This document shows positions 33,893 to 44,966 of a stretch of 64,000 nt of DNA, piece by piece (positions within the stretch are counted from its first letter, which is position 1; each line of letters starts with the position of its first letter). Where the stretch lies: assembly GCA_027486415.1 (NCBI GenBank), contig JAIXPC010000002.1:868001-932000 (forward strand), given 5' to 3'. Origin of the DNA: Sphingomonadales bacterium. GTDB taxonomy: Bacteria; Pseudomonadota; Alphaproteobacteria; Sphingomonadales; Sphingomonadaceae. The notes under the pieces were generated by a model. That model saw only the letters and a program-made list of their open reading frames with translations. It had not been told where the DNA came from and did no database searches. Made by a program: the position numbers and the translations under genes.

Positions 33893-34156
33893 TTACTTGG
33901 CAGCCGGAGCTTCGGCAGCCGGAGCAGCAGCGGCGTCAGCGGCCGGAGCAGCAGCGGCGTCAGCAGCCGGAGCAGCGGCGTCAGCAGCCGGAGCCATGGC
34001 GTCGGCAGCCGGAGCGGCTTCCGGAGCCGGAGCGGCTTCAGCGGCCGGAGCTTCAGCGGCCGGAGCTTCTTCAGCCTTCTTTTCGCCGCAAGCGACGACG
34101 AGCAGGGCGGCGCCAGCGATGATCGAGGCGGTCTTCAGCTTTTCGATGACGGTCAT
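33893..34156 (-). CDS. Ala/Pro/Glu-rich repetitive putative lipoprotein
   Basis: Lipobox-like LLVVAC; EEAPAAEAPAAEAAPAPEAAPAADAMAPAADAAAPAADAAAAPAADAAAAPAAEAPAAK. Confidence 0.7.
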   Translation of the reverse strand: MTVIEKLKTASIIAGAALLVVACGEKKAEEAPAAEAPAAEAAPAPEAAPAADAMAPAADAAAPAADAAAAPAADAAAAPAAEAPAAK

Positions 34157-34288
34157 GTTCAATCTCCTATAGGACGTATCGCCTGAACCCAGGACGAGTT
34201 GGGTCGGCTCGGCCTTAATCCCCCAACTGCGGTAGACATTAGCGATGCCGGCGAAATCGTGCAAGCGGGTCGTTTGCCCCTCGCAACC

Positions 34289-34930
34289 TCATGCGACAAG
34301 GCGTGCCAGCATGGCGGGCAACTGCCGATGCAGCGCCGCATCCACTTCGGCCAGCGTCACATTCCGGCCACGTGCGGCCAAGCTGGTGACCGGCTCAGTG
34401 AGGCCGCACGGGATGATCCCGTTGAAATCATTCAGATCGGGGTCGACGTTCAACGACACACCGTGAAACGTGACCCAGCGCTGAACCCGCACGCCGATGG
34501 CGGCGATCTTGGCGGCGCCTGCAGGTGTGTCGACCCAGACGCCTACCTTGCCCTCGATGATGCGCCCCGTAACGCCGAATTCGGCCAGCGTGTCGATCAG
34601 CCAGTGTTCCAGCGCGGCCACATAATTTCGAACATCACGCCCGCGCTCAGCGAGATCGAGCATGACATAAGCCACGCGTTGGCCCGGCCCGTGATAGGTG
34701 TAACGCCCGCCACGGCCCGCATCGAACACGGGAAAGCGTTCCGGATCAACAAGCTCGGCAACATCGGCGCTGGTGCCGGCCGTGTAGAGCTGTGGATGCT
34801 CCACCAGCCAGACCCGTTCCGATTCGGTGCCAGCCCGAATGCCGGCGGCGATCGCCTGCATCCGGGCAAGCGCGTCGGGATACGCGGTGAGCCCTGGCGA
34901 GACCTCCCAGACTGGCGACGAACTGCTCAC
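34289..34930 (-). CDS. lipB: Lipoyl(octanoyl) transferase
   Basis: [82 protein letters not shown] start. Confidence 0.95.
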   Translation of the reverse strand: MSSSSPVWEVSPGLTAYPDALARMQAIAAGIRAGTESERVWLVEHPQLYTAGTSADVAELVDPERFPVFDAGRGGRYTYHGPGQRVAYVMLDLAERGRDVRNYVAALEHWLIDTLAEFGVTGRIIEGKVGVWVDTPAGAAKIAAIGVRVQRWVTFHGVSLNVDPDLNDFNGIIPCGLTEPVTSLAARGRNVTLAEVDAALHRQLPAMLARLVA

Positions 34931-36069
34931 AGGCTGGCAACGAAGGCCCTGATATCGGCCAGGAACAATTCCGGCTCTTCCAGGCTGGCGAAATGCCCGC
35001 CGCGCGGCATCGTCGTCCAGTGCGCGACATTGTAGCCGCGTTCCACCATGGGCCGCGGCGGAAAGGCGAGCAGATCGCGCGGGAAGGCGGCAACGCCCAC
35101 CGGCACCTCGACCCGAAGGCCTTCCGGCATGGCAAAGCCGCCTTCCAGGAACATGCCCCGATAGATCCACGTGGCGGTGAGAAAGCTGCGCGTGGTGAGA
35201 TAGATCATGATGTTGGTGAGCATCTGGTCCATCGTGAACGGCGGATCGGTGTAATCGCCCGCCACATCCGACCAGCCGACGAACTTTTCCGCAAACCACG
35301 CCGCGACGCCCATCGGCGAATCCATCATGGCAAAGCCCAGGCTTTGTGGCTTCGTGCCCTGCAACTGCAGATAGGCGGTTTCGACATCGCGCACGGCGAC
35401 GGCTTTGTGCAGCCACGCGCCTTCTTCCGGCGAGGTTGGGGCCATGTTGGCGGGGCGCAGGCCAAAGCCGTTCAGGTGGATGGCCTGAACCCGCCTCGAA
35501 TCCAGCCCGATCCAGCCGCCGATCACACAGCCCCAATCGCCGCCCTGATAGACATAGGCATCATAGCCCAGCACGCCCATCAGGGTGTCATAGCGGCGGG
35601 CGACCTCACGCGGGCCGATCGGGGCCGACGGCCGGTCAGACCAGGCATAACCGGGCAAAGATGGCGCCACGACATGGAAGGCGGGCATCGCGGGGTCTTC
35701 GGGCTCGGCCAGCCGCTCGATGATGGCGTCAAACTCCAGGATAGAACCGGGCCAGCCGTGGGCGATCAGCAATGGCCGCGCGTCGGGCCTGCTCGATCGC
35801 AGATGGATGCAGTGGAGATGGAAGGGCTGGCCGCCGTCCTCGCCCACTGCCACCCGAAAATGCGGCAGCCGGTTGAGATGCGCCACGGCAGCCGACCAGT
35901 CGAACCGGTTCAGCCAGCAATCCTGCAACCGCTGCATGTAATCGCGGTTGGCGCCGTGGCGCCAGCCGGCGGCCGGCGGCTCCTCGAACCAGCGATAGGC
36001 GGCGACGCGGTCGCGGATCCACGCCACCTCCTCGTCGTTCACCGGGATCGTGAACGGCGTTGCCGTCAT
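34927..36069 (-). CDS. Epoxide hydrolase (EHN-domain alpha/beta hydrolase)
   Basis: [22 protein letters not shown]...[22 protein letters not shown]...[16 protein letters not shown]. Confidence 0.92.
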   Translation of the reverse strand: MTATPFTIPVNDEEVAWIRDRVAAYRWFEEPPAAGWRHGANRDYMQRLQDCWLNRFDWSAAVAHLNRLPHFRVAVGEDGGQPFHLHCIHLRSSRPDARPLLIAHGWPGSILEFDAIIERLAEPEDPAMPAFHVVAPSLPGYAWSDRPSAPIGPREVARRYDTLMGVLGYDAYVYQGGDWGCVIGGWIGLDSRRVQAIHLNGFGLRPANMAPTSPEEGAWLHKAVAVRDVETAYLQLQGTKPQSLGFAMMDSPMGVAAWFAEKFVGWSDVAGDYTDPPFTMDQMLTNIMIYLTTRSFLTATWIYRGMFLEGGFAMPEGLRVEVPVGVAAFPRDLLAFPPRPMVERGYNVAHWTTMPRGGHFASLEEPELFLADIRAFVASL

Positions 36070-37703
36070 GCCGCGATGCCCAGCTTGCGATCGCGCCGGC
36101 TTTGGCTGGCGATGATGTCGGCGGCCTTTTCCGCGATCATGATCGTCGGTGCGTTGGTGTTGCCGGATACGAGATAGGGCATCACGCTGGCATCGACCAC
36201 GCGCAGACCTTCGACGCCGTTGACGCGCAACTGGCCATCGACCACGGCATTCTCATCGACGCCCATGCGGCAGGTGCCGACCGGGTGATAGATGGTTTCG
36301 GCCCAGCCCCGCATCCTTTCGATCAGCGTGTCGCGATCGGTCACGTCCGGGCCCGGCCACGCCTCCCCGGCGTTGTAGGCCGAAAGCGCCGGCTGGCCGC
36401 CGATGGCACGCGCCATCTCCACGCCGCGCACCAGCGTTTCCACGTCTTCGGCCGCGCTGAGATAATTGGGGTCGATCGCCGGCGGTGCCAGCGGATCGGC
36501 AGAGTTCAGCCGCACCGTGCCGCGGCTTTCGGGGCGCAATTGGCAGACGTGGAGCTGATAGCCGTGGCTGGCATCCAATTGGCCGGCCCCGTGTGGATTG
36601 CCGCGCACCGGCATGAAATGCATCTGGATGTCCGGCGCGGCCAGCCCTTCACGGGTGGACAGGAACGCGCCCATCGGCGTCGGCATATGCGCGCCATTGC
36701 CGGTGCGCTTGAAGGTCCACAGCCCCAGCGCCTTCATCTTGTTGAGGAATTTGCTGTTGCTGTTGAGTGTGATCTTCTGCGTGCAGCGCCACTGCACGAT
36801 CACGTCGAGGTGATCCTGCAAATTGCCGCCGACATCCGGCGCATTCACCAGCACGTCGATGCCATGCTGCGCCAGGTGCGCCGCCGGGCCGATGCCGGAC
36901 AGCATCAGCAGTTGCGGGCTGTTGACCGCGCCGCCGCACAGGATGATCTCACGTGCGGTAGCCGTCTGCACGGCGTTGTTGCGGGTGAACTCTACACCGG
37001 TCGCGCGCTTGCCGTCGAACAGCACCCGCCGCGCCTGCACGCCGGTGAGGATCTGCAGATTGGCGCGGGCGCGCACGTCGGGCGTCAGATAGGCCTTGGC
37101 CGCGGAGAAGCGTTCGCCATCCTTGATCGTCGCATCATATTGGCCGACGCCTTCGAACTGCGGCCCGTTGAAATCGTCGGTGCGCTGGTAGCCGGCCTGC
37201 ACGGCGGCCTCGACGAAGGCGGCGTTGAGCACGTGGGGCAGCGCGCCCTTGCGGCTGGTGTGCAGCGGGCCGCCCTGGCCGTGATAGTCGTCCGATCCGC
37301 GCTCCGAATCCTCGGCCTTGCGGAAATAGGGCAGCACATCGTCCCAGCCCCAGCCGGTCAGTCCCAGTTGTGACCAGCGGTTGTAGTCACTGGCGTGGCC
37401 GCGGATATACACCATGCCGTTTATCGACGACGATCCGCCCAGTGCCCGGCCGCGCGGCCAGTAAAGGCGGCGGCCGCCCAAGTGCGCCTGCGGTTCCGTC
37501 CAGAACGACCAGTCGAACGGGCTGGGCTTGTCAGGCGGGATGATCTGGGCAATGCCGGCCGGCATCTGGATCAGCATCGAATTGTCATTGCCGCCGGCTT
37601 CCAGCAGCAACACGCGCGTGGCGGGATCAGCCGACAATCGATTGGCGAGCGCGCATCCGGCCGACCCGGCCCCAACGATGATGAAATCGAACGTCTCGCT
37701 CAC
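36066..37703 (-). CDS. GMC-family FAD oxidoreductase (choline dehydrogenase-like)
   Basis: FDFIIVGAGSAGCALANRLS; RGRALGGSSSINGMVYIRGHASDYNRW; YHPVGTCRMG. Confidence 0.95.
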   Translation of the reverse strand: MSETFDFIIVGAGSAGCALANRLSADPATRVLLLEAGGNDNSMLIQMPAGIAQIIPPDKPSPFDWSFWTEPQAHLGGRRLYWPRGRALGGSSSINGMVYIRGHASDYNRWSQLGLTGWGWDDVLPYFRKAEDSERGSDDYHGQGGPLHTSRKGALPHVLNAAFVEAAVQAGYQRTDDFNGPQFEGVGQYDATIKDGERFSAAKAYLTPDVRARANLQILTGVQARRVLFDGKRATGVEFTRNNAVQTATAREIILCGGAVNSPQLLMLSGIGPAAHLAQHGIDVLVNAPDVGGNLQDHLDVIVQWRCTQKITLNSNSKFLNKMKALGLWTFKRTGNGAHMPTPMGAFLSTREGLAAPDIQMHFMPVRGNPHGAGQLDASHGYQLHVCQLRPESRGTVRLNSADPLAPPAIDPNYLSAAEDVETLVRGVEMARAIGGQPALSAYNAGEAWPGPDVTDRDTLIERMRGWAETIYHPVGTCRMGVDENAVVDGQLRVNGVEGLRVVDASVMPYLVSGNTNAPTIMIAEKAADIIASQSRRDRKLGIAA

Positions 37704-37780
37704 GCATTTTCCCCTGACTGGATGGCGAAAGCGTAACCGCCTTGCCGGCGGGGTGCAAACCGGCAGCTTGGGGAGGGACG

Positions 37781-39004
37781 TCAGGCCGGATGCCAGGTCT
37801 TCAGCGGGGTCTCGGTATCCGACAATGCTGCCAGTGGCACCACCACGCCTTGTTCCACCAGCGCCTTGCCCTGCACATAATCGCGGGCCGCATTGACGCA
37901 GTCCAATGCGATAACCCGGCCGTGCTTCAAATAGATCAGGCTGAAACTGCGCGTGGCGGGATCGCCGCGCAGAACGGTCTGATCATGGCCAATGCTCAGG
38001 CCCATCGTCTGCAGCCTGAGATCATATTGGTTCGACCAGAACCAGGGCACCGCCTTGTAGGGGGCGGGATCGCCGGTGATGGCACGCGCCACGGTGGCAG
38101 CCATGTCGGCGGCGTTTTGCACCGATTCCAGCCGGATCTCGGCGCCATCGGCAAACGGATTGGCGTGCAGCGCGCAATCACCGATGGCGAACACGTCGGG
38201 CAGGGTCGTGCGGCAATGATCGTCGACCCACACGCCGTTGCCGCCCGTCGCGCCGGCCTCCAGCAGCGGCTGCATTGACGGCACGATGCCGATGCCGACG
38301 ATCACAACATCCGCGATCAAGTGGCGGCCATCGGCCAATGTGGCATGCTTGGCGATGCCGCCAGCGGGCGCCAGCGCGGTCAGCAGCGCATTGGTCGCTA
38401 TGGTGACGCCGTGGGCGGCATGTTCCGCTTCGTAAAAGGCGGACAGCTGCATGCCGGCAACGCGCGCCAGCACACGGTCCATCGCCTCGATCACGGTCAC
38501 GCTGTGGCCGAGTTTGGCCAGCACGGCGGCCGATTCCAGCCCGACATAGCCGCCGCCCACGATCAGCACGCGCGACGCTTCCCCCAAATCGGCCTTCAGC
38601 GCATCGACATCGGCGCGGGTGCGGATGGCATGGATGCCGGGCAGATCATGGCCGGGGCAGGTAAGTTTGCGCGCGTCGCCGCCGCCAGCCCACACCAGCG
38701 TGCCGTACGCAATCGGGCCAGCACTGGTTTCCAACCGATGCGCCGCCGGATCAACGGCAGTGACCCGCGTGCCGGTCATCACCTCGACATTGCGCTCCGC
38801 CCAGAACGCCGGCGGGCGCAGCAGCATCCGTTCGAAGCTCTTCTCGCCAGCCAGATATTCCTTTGACAGGGGCGGGCGCTCGTATGGCAGTTCGGGCTCG
38901 GCGGTGATGATCGCGATGCTGCCGGCAAAACCGCGCTGCCGCAGCTGCGCCGCCTGTGCCGCGCCGCCATGGCCGCCGCCCACGATCACCACATCAAATT
39001 GCAT
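37781..39004 (-). CDS. NAD(P)/FAD-dependent oxidoreductase (ferredoxin/rubredoxin reductase-like)
   Basis: FDVVIVGGGHGGAAQAAQLRQRGFAGSIAIITAEPELPYERPPLSKEYLAGE; VLIVGGGYVGLESAAVLAKLG; DVFAIGDCALHAN. Confidence 0.94.
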   Translation of the reverse strand: MQFDVVIVGGGHGGAAQAAQLRQRGFAGSIAIITAEPELPYERPPLSKEYLAGEKSFERMLLRPPAFWAERNVEVMTGTRVTAVDPAAHRLETSAGPIAYGTLVWAGGGDARKLTCPGHDLPGIHAIRTRADVDALKADLGEASRVLIVGGGYVGLESAAVLAKLGHSVTVIEAMDRVLARVAGMQLSAFYEAEHAAHGVTIATNALLTALAPAGGIAKHATLADGRHLIADVVIVGIGIVPSMQPLLEAGATGGNGVWVDDHCRTTLPDVFAIGDCALHANPFADGAEIRLESVQNAADMAATVARAITGDPAPYKAVPWFWSNQYDLRLQTMGLSIGHDQTVLRGDPATRSFSLIYLKHGRVIALDCVNAARDYVQGKALVEQGVVVPLAALSDTETPLKTWHPA

Positions 39005-39104
39005 GGCCTTGCCTCCCGTTGGCCGTGCCATGCGACAAGGGCGCCGCCTTGCCAAGCCGGGTTGTTGCTTATCTGCCCTTCACATCCCCCGGCCGCGCTG
39101 CCAC

Positions 39105-39986
39105 ATGAAGGCCATGGATCTGGCCAGCCACCCCGATGCAAGCGCCTATGGCGTGCTCGCCCCGCGATCGCCGCTGGTGCGCCGCCTGCTGGCGCGCAAC
39201 CCGTCGGCCTTTACGTTCACCGGCACCGGCACCTTCGTGGTGGGACAGGGAACGGTGGCCGTCATCGACCCTGGCCCCGACGATCCCGACCATATCGCTG
39301 CCCTGATCGGCGCGCTGGTCGGTGAGACGGTCAGCCATATCGTCATCACCCACACCCACATGGATCATTCGCCGGCCGCCCCGGCGTTGAAGGCCGCCAC
39401 GGACGCCGAGATCGTCGGCTGCGCCCCGCTGGTGCTGTCCGACGATGGCCCGCGCGCCGATGCGGGCTTTGACGCGACCTACGCCCCCGATCGCGTGCTC
39501 GCCGATGGCGACAGCATCAGCGGCCCCGGCTGGACGCTCACCGCCGTCCACACGCCGGGGCACACCAGCAATCATCTCTGCTTTGCGCTTCCGCAAGAAA
39601 AGGCGCTGTTCACTGGCGATCATGTCATGGGCTGGAGCACCACTGTGGTCGCGCCTCCGGATGGCGACATGGCCGATTACATGGCCAGCCTCGAAAAACT
39701 GATGGCCCGCGATGATGCCATCTATCACCCCACCCATGGCGAGGCGGTCACCGATCCCCAGCGCTTCGTCAAGCATCTGCTCGGCCACCGCCGCCAGCGC
39801 GAGGCGCAGGTGCTCCGCGCCATCGGAGAGGGGTGGACGACCATCCCGCAGATGGTCGCCGCCATGTATGCGATGGTAGACAAGCGCCTGCACCCCGCCG
39901 CCGGCCGCAGCGTGCTGGCACATCTGATTGATCTCGAACGGCGCGGCAAGGTCGCCCGCGCCGGCGATGTGTGGAGCCTTGCCTGA
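39105..39986 (+). CDS. MBL-fold metallo-hydrolase (LACTB2-like)
   Basis: IVITHTHMDHSPAAPALK; LTAVHTPGHTSNHLCF; LFTGDHVMGW. Confidence 0.93.
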   Translation: MKAMDLASHPDASAYGVLAPRSPLVRRLLARNPSAFTFTGTGTFVVGQGTVAVIDPGPDDPDHIAALIGALVGETVSHIVITHTHMDHSPAAPALKAATDAEIVGCAPLVLSDDGPRADAGFDATYAPDRVLADGDSISGPGWTLTAVHTPGHTSNHLCFALPQEKALFTGDHVMGWSTTVVAPPDGDMADYMASLEKLMARDDAIYHPTHGEAVTDPQRFVKHLLGHRRQREAQVLRAIGEGWTTIPQMVAAMYAMVDKRLHPAAGRSVLAHLIDLERRGKVARAGDVWSLA

Positions 39987-40951
39987 TGGACGCCCGGCTG
40001 AACCTTTTGGGCGGCGGCCCGGCCGTCGACGTGAAGGCGGAAATCCAACGCCTGAAGCGGGAGCGCAACGCCGTCATCCTCGCGCATTATTACCAGGCAC
40101 CTGAAATCCAGGATATTGCCGATTTCGTCGGCGACAGCCTTGATCTGTCACGCAAGGCTGCCGCCACCGATGCCGACGCCATCGCCTTTTGCGGTGTCAA
40201 ATTCATGGCCGAAGTGGCCAAGATCCTGTCGCCGGAAAAGACGGTGATCCTGCCCGACCTCAAGGCGGGATGCAGCCTCGAGGATTCCGCGCCGCCGGAG
40301 GAATTTGCCCGGTTCCGCCGTGCCCACCCCGATCACCTCGCGCTCACCTACATCAACTGTTCGGCGGCGGTGAAGGCGGAGAGCGACATCATCGTCACGT
40401 CTTCCTCTGCCGAGCGCATCATCAGCCAGATCTCGGCGGATCAGAAAATCCTGTTCGCGCCCGACAAGCATCTGGGGGCGTGGCTGTCGCGCAAGACCGG
40501 GCGCGAGATGCTGCTGTGGGACGGTTCGTGCATCGTCCACGAACGCTTCTCGGTGACCGAACTGCTCAAGCTGAAGGCGCAATATCCGGACGCGCCGGTG
40601 CTTGCTCACCCGGAATGTCCAGCCCCGATCCTGGAGCTTGCCGACTATGTTGGCGCCACGAGCGGCATCCTGAAACAGGCGACGGATCGCGACGATCAGG
40701 TCATGCTCGTCGCCACCGAACCGCACATCATCCACCAGATGCAGAAGGCCGCGCCGGGAAAGATCTTCATCGGTGCGCCCGGCGCCGACGGCAATTGCGG
40801 CTGCAACATGTGCCCCTACATGGCATTGAACACGCTGGAAAAACTGCATCGGTGCCTGCGCGACCTGTCACCTGTGATCGAGGTGCCGGAGGATATCCGC
40901 ATCCGCGCCAAGCGCAGTCTTGATCGCATGCTGGAAATGTCGGCGCGATGA
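39986..40951 (+). CDS. nadA: Quinolinate synthase
   Basis: NAVILAHYYQAPEIQDIADFVGDSLDLSRKAAATDADAIAFCGVKFMAEVAKILSPEKTVILPD; MCPYMALNTL. Confidence 0.97.
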   Translation: MDARLNLLGGGPAVDVKAEIQRLKRERNAVILAHYYQAPEIQDIADFVGDSLDLSRKAAATDADAIAFCGVKFMAEVAKILSPEKTVILPDLKAGCSLEDSAPPEEFARFRRAHPDHLALTYINCSAAVKAESDIIVTSSSAERIISQISADQKILFAPDKHLGAWLSRKTGREMLLWDGSCIVHERFSVTELLKLKAQYPDAPVLAHPECPAPILELADYVGATSGILKQATDRDDQVMLVATEPHIIHQMQKAAPGKIFIGAPGADGNCGCNMCPYMALNTLEKLHRCLRDLSPVIEVPEDIRIRAKRSLDRMLEMSAR

Positions 40952-41778
40952 TCGGCGGTTTTGATGTTGCTGCCTTTGTGGCCGCGACATTGGCGGAGGA
41001 TCTGGGCAGCGGCGGCGACATCACGTCGGCCGCTGTGATCCCCACCGATGCCCGCCTGTCGGCGGTGATGGCGAGCCGGGATGACGTGGTGATCGCCGGC
41101 CTGCCACTGGCCGAAGCCTTCTTCCACGCGCTCGATCCCGATTGCCGCGTCACGCACCTCGTCCACGATGGGGATCGGGTGGCCGCCGGCACCCCGGTGA
41201 TGCGGATCGAGGGCAATGCCCGCGCGCTGCTGTCGGCCGAACGCTCAGCGCTCAACACGGTCCAGCATCTCACCGGCATCGCGACGATGACCCGCACCTA
41301 TGTTGATGCCATTGCCGGCACGGGCGCCGTGCTGCTGGATACGCGCAAGACGCTGCCGGGCCTCAGGGCGCTGGAAAAATATGCCACGCGGATGGGCGGC
41401 GCCACCAACCACCGGCTGCGGCTGGATGATGGCGTGATGATCAAGGACAATCACATCGCCGTGGCCGGCGGCGTTGAACCGGCCGTGCGCGCTGCCAAGG
41501 TGGCGGGTCTGACCGGCGTGGTGGTGGAGGTTGACCGCATCGACCAGATCGCGCCCGCGCTTGCGGCTGGCGCCGATCGGCTGCTGCTCGACAACATGGA
41601 TGTGCCGACCCTAAAGCAAGCCGTGGTGCTGGTTGCCGGCCGCGTGCCAACCGAAGCATCGGGCGGCGTCCGGCTCGACACGATCCGCGCCATCGCCGAA
41701 ACCGGCGTCACCTATATCAGCGTCGGCCGCATCACCCAGAGCGCGCCGGCGGCCGACATTGGCCTGGATTTCGCCTGA
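40948..41778 (+). CDS. nadC: Nicotinate-nucleotide pyrophosphorylase (carboxylating)
   Basis: ALLSAERSALNTVQHLTGIATMTRTYVDAI...LLDTRKTLPGLRALEKYATRMGGATNHRLRLDDGVMIKDNHI. Confidence 0.97.
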   Translation: MIGGFDVAAFVAATLAEDLGSGGDITSAAVIPTDARLSAVMASRDDVVIAGLPLAEAFFHALDPDCRVTHLVHDGDRVAAGTPVMRIEGNARALLSAERSALNTVQHLTGIATMTRTYVDAIAGTGAVLLDTRKTLPGLRALEKYATRMGGATNHRLRLDDGVMIKDNHIAVAGGVEPAVRAAKVAGLTGVVVEVDRIDQIAPALAAGADRLLLDNMDVPTLKQAVVLVAGRVPTEASGGVRLDTIRAIAETGVTYISVGRITQSAPAADIGLDFA

Positions 41779-42186
41779 TCAGCGCGCCAGCCGCTTGATG
41801 ATCTTCAGGTTGCGGCTGTTCGATCGGAAAAACAGGTCGAACACGTCGCCAACAAACGGCACGCTGCCCAGCGCAGCATCGACGCCGACGTTGCCCAGCA
41901 TGCGCAGCAGTTGCAGCCGCGACGCGCCCAGATTGCGCGCTTCCCACACCAGATACAGCCCCATGGCGGCCGTGACGGCGTCGCCGATCCCCGGCACCAG
42001 GCCGATCAGGGCGTCGGCACCCACACGCGTGTTCAAGCCGGGCACGCGGATGGCGCCTTCCAGAAGGGTTTCCAGCCGTTCGATCCGCGCCCGTGCCGAA
42101 ACAGCATCAGTGCGGGGCAGGGCGGCAGCAGTACGGTAAAGGGCGGCGGGGCTCATGCCCTGAATCTGGCCCTGCAGCGCCCGCAT
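41779..42186 (-). CDS. DUF4112 domain protein
   Basis: RVPGLNTRVGADALIGLVPGIGDAVTAAMGLYLVWEARNLGASRLQLLRMLGNVGVDAALGSVPFVGDVFDLFFRSNSRNL. Confidence 0.9.
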   Translation of the reverse strand: MRALQGQIQGMSPAALYRTAAALPRTDAVSARARIERLETLLEGAIRVPGLNTRVGADALIGLVPGIGDAVTAAMGLYLVWEARNLGASRLQLLRMLGNVGVDAALGSVPFVGDVFDLFFRSNSRNLKIIKRLAR

Positions 42187-42200
42187 TCAAGGGGTGCGGC

Positions 42201-42590
42201 CTATTTCCGGCCGAACATGCCCATGATGTCGTCGATCGGGTTGCCGTCGCCATCGCGGTCCAGCAGGCCCGCCACCTGGCCCAGCATGCCGCCGGCGTTG
42301 CCACCAAGCCCGGCCATGACCTGCTGCAGCACACCGCCGGCACCGCCCGCGCCCTGCACCTGCTGCAACAGTTGCGGCAGCAGGGCGCCCAGGGCACTGG
42401 CATCGATGCAGGTCTTGCCCGCGACATCGGCCACGGCGGCCGCATTGTTCACATTCGGGTCGGCAATCTGCGGCAACAATTGCCCCAGCGCGCCCTGCAC
42501 GGCGGTGGGATCCAGCCCGGCCTTTGCAGCCATCCCGGCGATATCGATCCTGCCGCCCGCCTGGGCCAGCAGATCATCAAGCATGCTCAT
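42201..42590 (-). CDS. DUF937-like protein
   Basis: Repeated helical LLAQAGG/LLPQIADPN/VMAGLGGNAGGMLGQVAGLLDRDGDGNPIDDIMGMFG. Confidence 0.65.
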   Translation of the reverse strand: MSMLDDLLAQAGGRIDIAGMAAKAGLDPTAVQGALGQLLPQIADPNVNNAAAVADVAGKTCIDASALGALLPQLLQQVQGAGGAGGVLQQVMAGLGGNAGGMLGQVAGLLDRDGDGNPIDDIMGMFGRK

Positions 42591-42661
42591 GTCGTCCTCC
42601 CTGTCCGCTGACCCGGGCGGGAGAATGACGCAGATATGCCGCGGCGGCAATCGCCGCCCGG

Positions 42662-44824
42662 TCAGCCCGCGATCATCGCCGGCAGTGCGCTCTCGTGGAT
42701 GTGCTTCAGTTCGGCCAGCGTGACGCTCTCGCCATTGATCACCAGCGCAGGGCCGCCCACCGTGCCGATGCGGCGCATCGGGGCGGGCGCTTCGTGCCAG
42801 CGCAGGTCGGCCTTCATGGTCACCAGGTAGCGGCCCTGGTCTTCGCCGAAGGCCGTTGCGGCCTCCAGCGGCAGATCGACCGTGGCACCCAGGCCGCCGG
42901 CCAGCGCCATGTCCGCCAGCGCCACGGCGAGGCCGCCATCCGACAGGTCGTGCACCGCGGTCGCCGTGCCATCGGCAATCAGCCGGGCAATGAAATCGCC
43001 GACGTTGCGCTCGTGGTCGAGGTCCACCACCGGCGGCGGGCCATCCTCGCGGCCATGGCATTCGCGCAGCCACAGCGATTGGCCAAGGTGGGTGGTTTCA
43101 CCGCCGATCAGCCAGATCGCCTCGCCTTCGGCCTTGAACGCCAGGTCCATCTGGTTGGCATAATCGGTCAGCACGCCGACACCGCCGATGGCCGGCGTGG
43201 GCAGGATGGCGTTGCCGCCGCCTGTTGCCTTGCTTTCGTTGTAGAGCGACACGTTGCCCGACACGACCGGGTAGTCGAGCGCGCGGCAGGCTTCGGCCAT
43301 GCCCTCGATGCAGCCCACCAACTGGCCCATGATCACCGGGTTCTGCGGGGACGCGAAGTTCAGGCAGTTGGTGATGGCCAGCGGCTTGCCGCCGACGGCG
43401 ACGATGTTGCGCCACGTCTCCGCCACCGCCTGCTTGCCGCCCTCGTGGGGGTCGGCAAAGCAGTAACGCGGCGTGCAGTCCGTCGCGATCGCCAGCGCTT
43501 TCCGGGTGCCGTGCACGCGCACCACCGCGGCATCGCCGCCCGGCCGCTGCAGCGTGTCGGCGCCGACCTGGTTGTCATATTGCTCCCAGATCCAGCGGCG
43601 GGAGCACAGGTCCGCGCTGCCCATCAGCGTCTTGAGGTCGGCCACGATGCTCGCGCTGGCCGGCACATCGGCCAGCGGCGCGCGCTTGGGCGTCGGCACG
43701 TGCGGACGGTCATATTTGGGTGCGGCATCGGCGAGCGGATCGAGCGGGATGCGGCCGACCACCTCGCCGTGGAAGGTCATGGTCAGGTCGCCACCCTCGA
43801 CGACTTCGCCGATCACCGCGAAATCCAGTTCCCACTTCTTGAAGATGGCTTCGGCAAAGGCTTCGCGGCCGGGCTTCAGCACCATGAGCATGCGCTCCTG
43901 GCTTTCCGACAGCATCATTTCATAAGGGGTCATGCCGGTTTCACGGCACGGCACCTTGTCGAGATCGAGGCGGATGCCAACCCCGCCCTTGGACGCCATT
44001 TCGACGGACGAGCTGGTCAGCCCGGCGGCGCCCATGTCCTGAATGGCGACGATGGCATCCGACGCCATCAGTTCCAGGCATGCTTCGATCAGCAATTTTT
44101 CGGTGAACGGGTCGCCCACCTGCACGGTCGGGCGCTTTTCCTCGCTGTTCTCGTCGAACTCGGCGCTGGCCATGGTGGCGCCGTGGATGCCGTCACGGCC
44201 CGTCTTGGAACCGACATAGACGACCGGATTCCCGACGCCGGCAGCGGCCGAATAGAAGATCTTGTCGGCCTTGGCGATGCCGACGGTCATCGCGTTGACG
44301 ATGATGTTGCCGTTGTAGCTGGGGTGGAAGATCGTCTCCCCGCCCACGGTCGGCACGCCGACGCAATTGCCATAGCCGCCGATGCCGGCCACGACGCCCT
44401 TCACAAGGTGGCGCATCTTGGGCGCGTTGATGTCGCCAAAGCGCAGCGCGTTCATGTTGGCGACGGGGCGCGCACCCATGGTGAACACGTCACGCAGGAT
44501 ACCACCCACGCCGGTCGCGGCACCCTGGTAGGGTTCAATGTAGCTCGGGTGGTTGTGGCTCTCCATCTTGAAGATGGCGGCATCACCATCGCCGATATCG
44601 ATCACGCCGGCATTTTCTCCCGGTCCCTGAATCACCCACGGTGCCTTGGTCGGCAGCTTGGCGAGGTGCAGGCGGCTGGACTTGTAACTGCAATGTTCCG
44701 ACCACATCACCGAAAAAATGCCCAGTTCCAGAAGGTTGGGCTCGCGTCCCATTGCGCTCAGCACGCGATCATATTCGTCCGGCGTGAAACCGTGGGCGGC
44801 AACGATATCGGGGGTGATGCTCAT
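42662..44824 (-). CDS. purL: Phosphoribosylformylglycinamidine synthase subunit PurL
   Basis: [21 protein letters not shown]...[45 protein letters not shown]. Confidence 0.98.
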   Translation of the reverse strand: MSITPDIVAAHGFTPDEYDRVLSAMGREPNLLELGIFSVMWSEHCSYKSSRLHLAKLPTKAPWVIQGPGENAGVIDIGDGDAAIFKMESHNHPSYIEPYQGAATGVGGILRDVFTMGARPVANMNALRFGDINAPKMRHLVKGVVAGIGGYGNCVGVPTVGGETIFHPSYNGNIIVNAMTVGIAKADKIFYSAAAGVGNPVVYVGSKTGRDGIHGATMASAEFDENSEEKRPTVQVGDPFTEKLLIEACLELMASDAIVAIQDMGAAGLTSSSVEMASKGGVGIRLDLDKVPCRETGMTPYEMMLSESQERMLMVLKPGREAFAEAIFKKWELDFAVIGEVVEGGDLTMTFHGEVVGRIPLDPLADAAPKYDRPHVPTPKRAPLADVPASASIVADLKTLMGSADLCSRRWIWEQYDNQVGADTLQRPGGDAAVVRVHGTRKALAIATDCTPRYCFADPHEGGKQAVAETWRNIVAVGGKPLAITNCLNFASPQNPVIMGQLVGCIEGMAEACRALDYPVVSGNVSLYNESKATGGGNAILPTPAIGGVGVLTDYANQMDLAFKAEGEAIWLIGGETTHLGQSLWLRECHGREDGPPPVVDLDHERNVGDFIARLIADGTATAVHDLSDGGLAVALADMALAGGLGATVDLPLEAATAFGEDQGRYLVTMKADLRWHEAPAPMRRIGTVGGPALVINGESVTLAELKHIHESALPAMIAG

Positions 44825-44966
44825 GAACGCGCCCCATAGCGATGTGCGCGAGGGAAGTCATGCCGAAATGGCCGTTCAGCGGGCGCGGCGGTGGTCAGAT
44901 TGCTGCTTTCGCTTGTTGCATCCGGCGGTTATGGCATTGCCGGCAAAACAGGGGCAGACGGGCAAT

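Noticed and set aside
42695-44839. 714-aa plus-strand ORF opposite purL
   Set aside because: PurL on the minus strand is unambiguous; the plus frame is a codon-position shadow.
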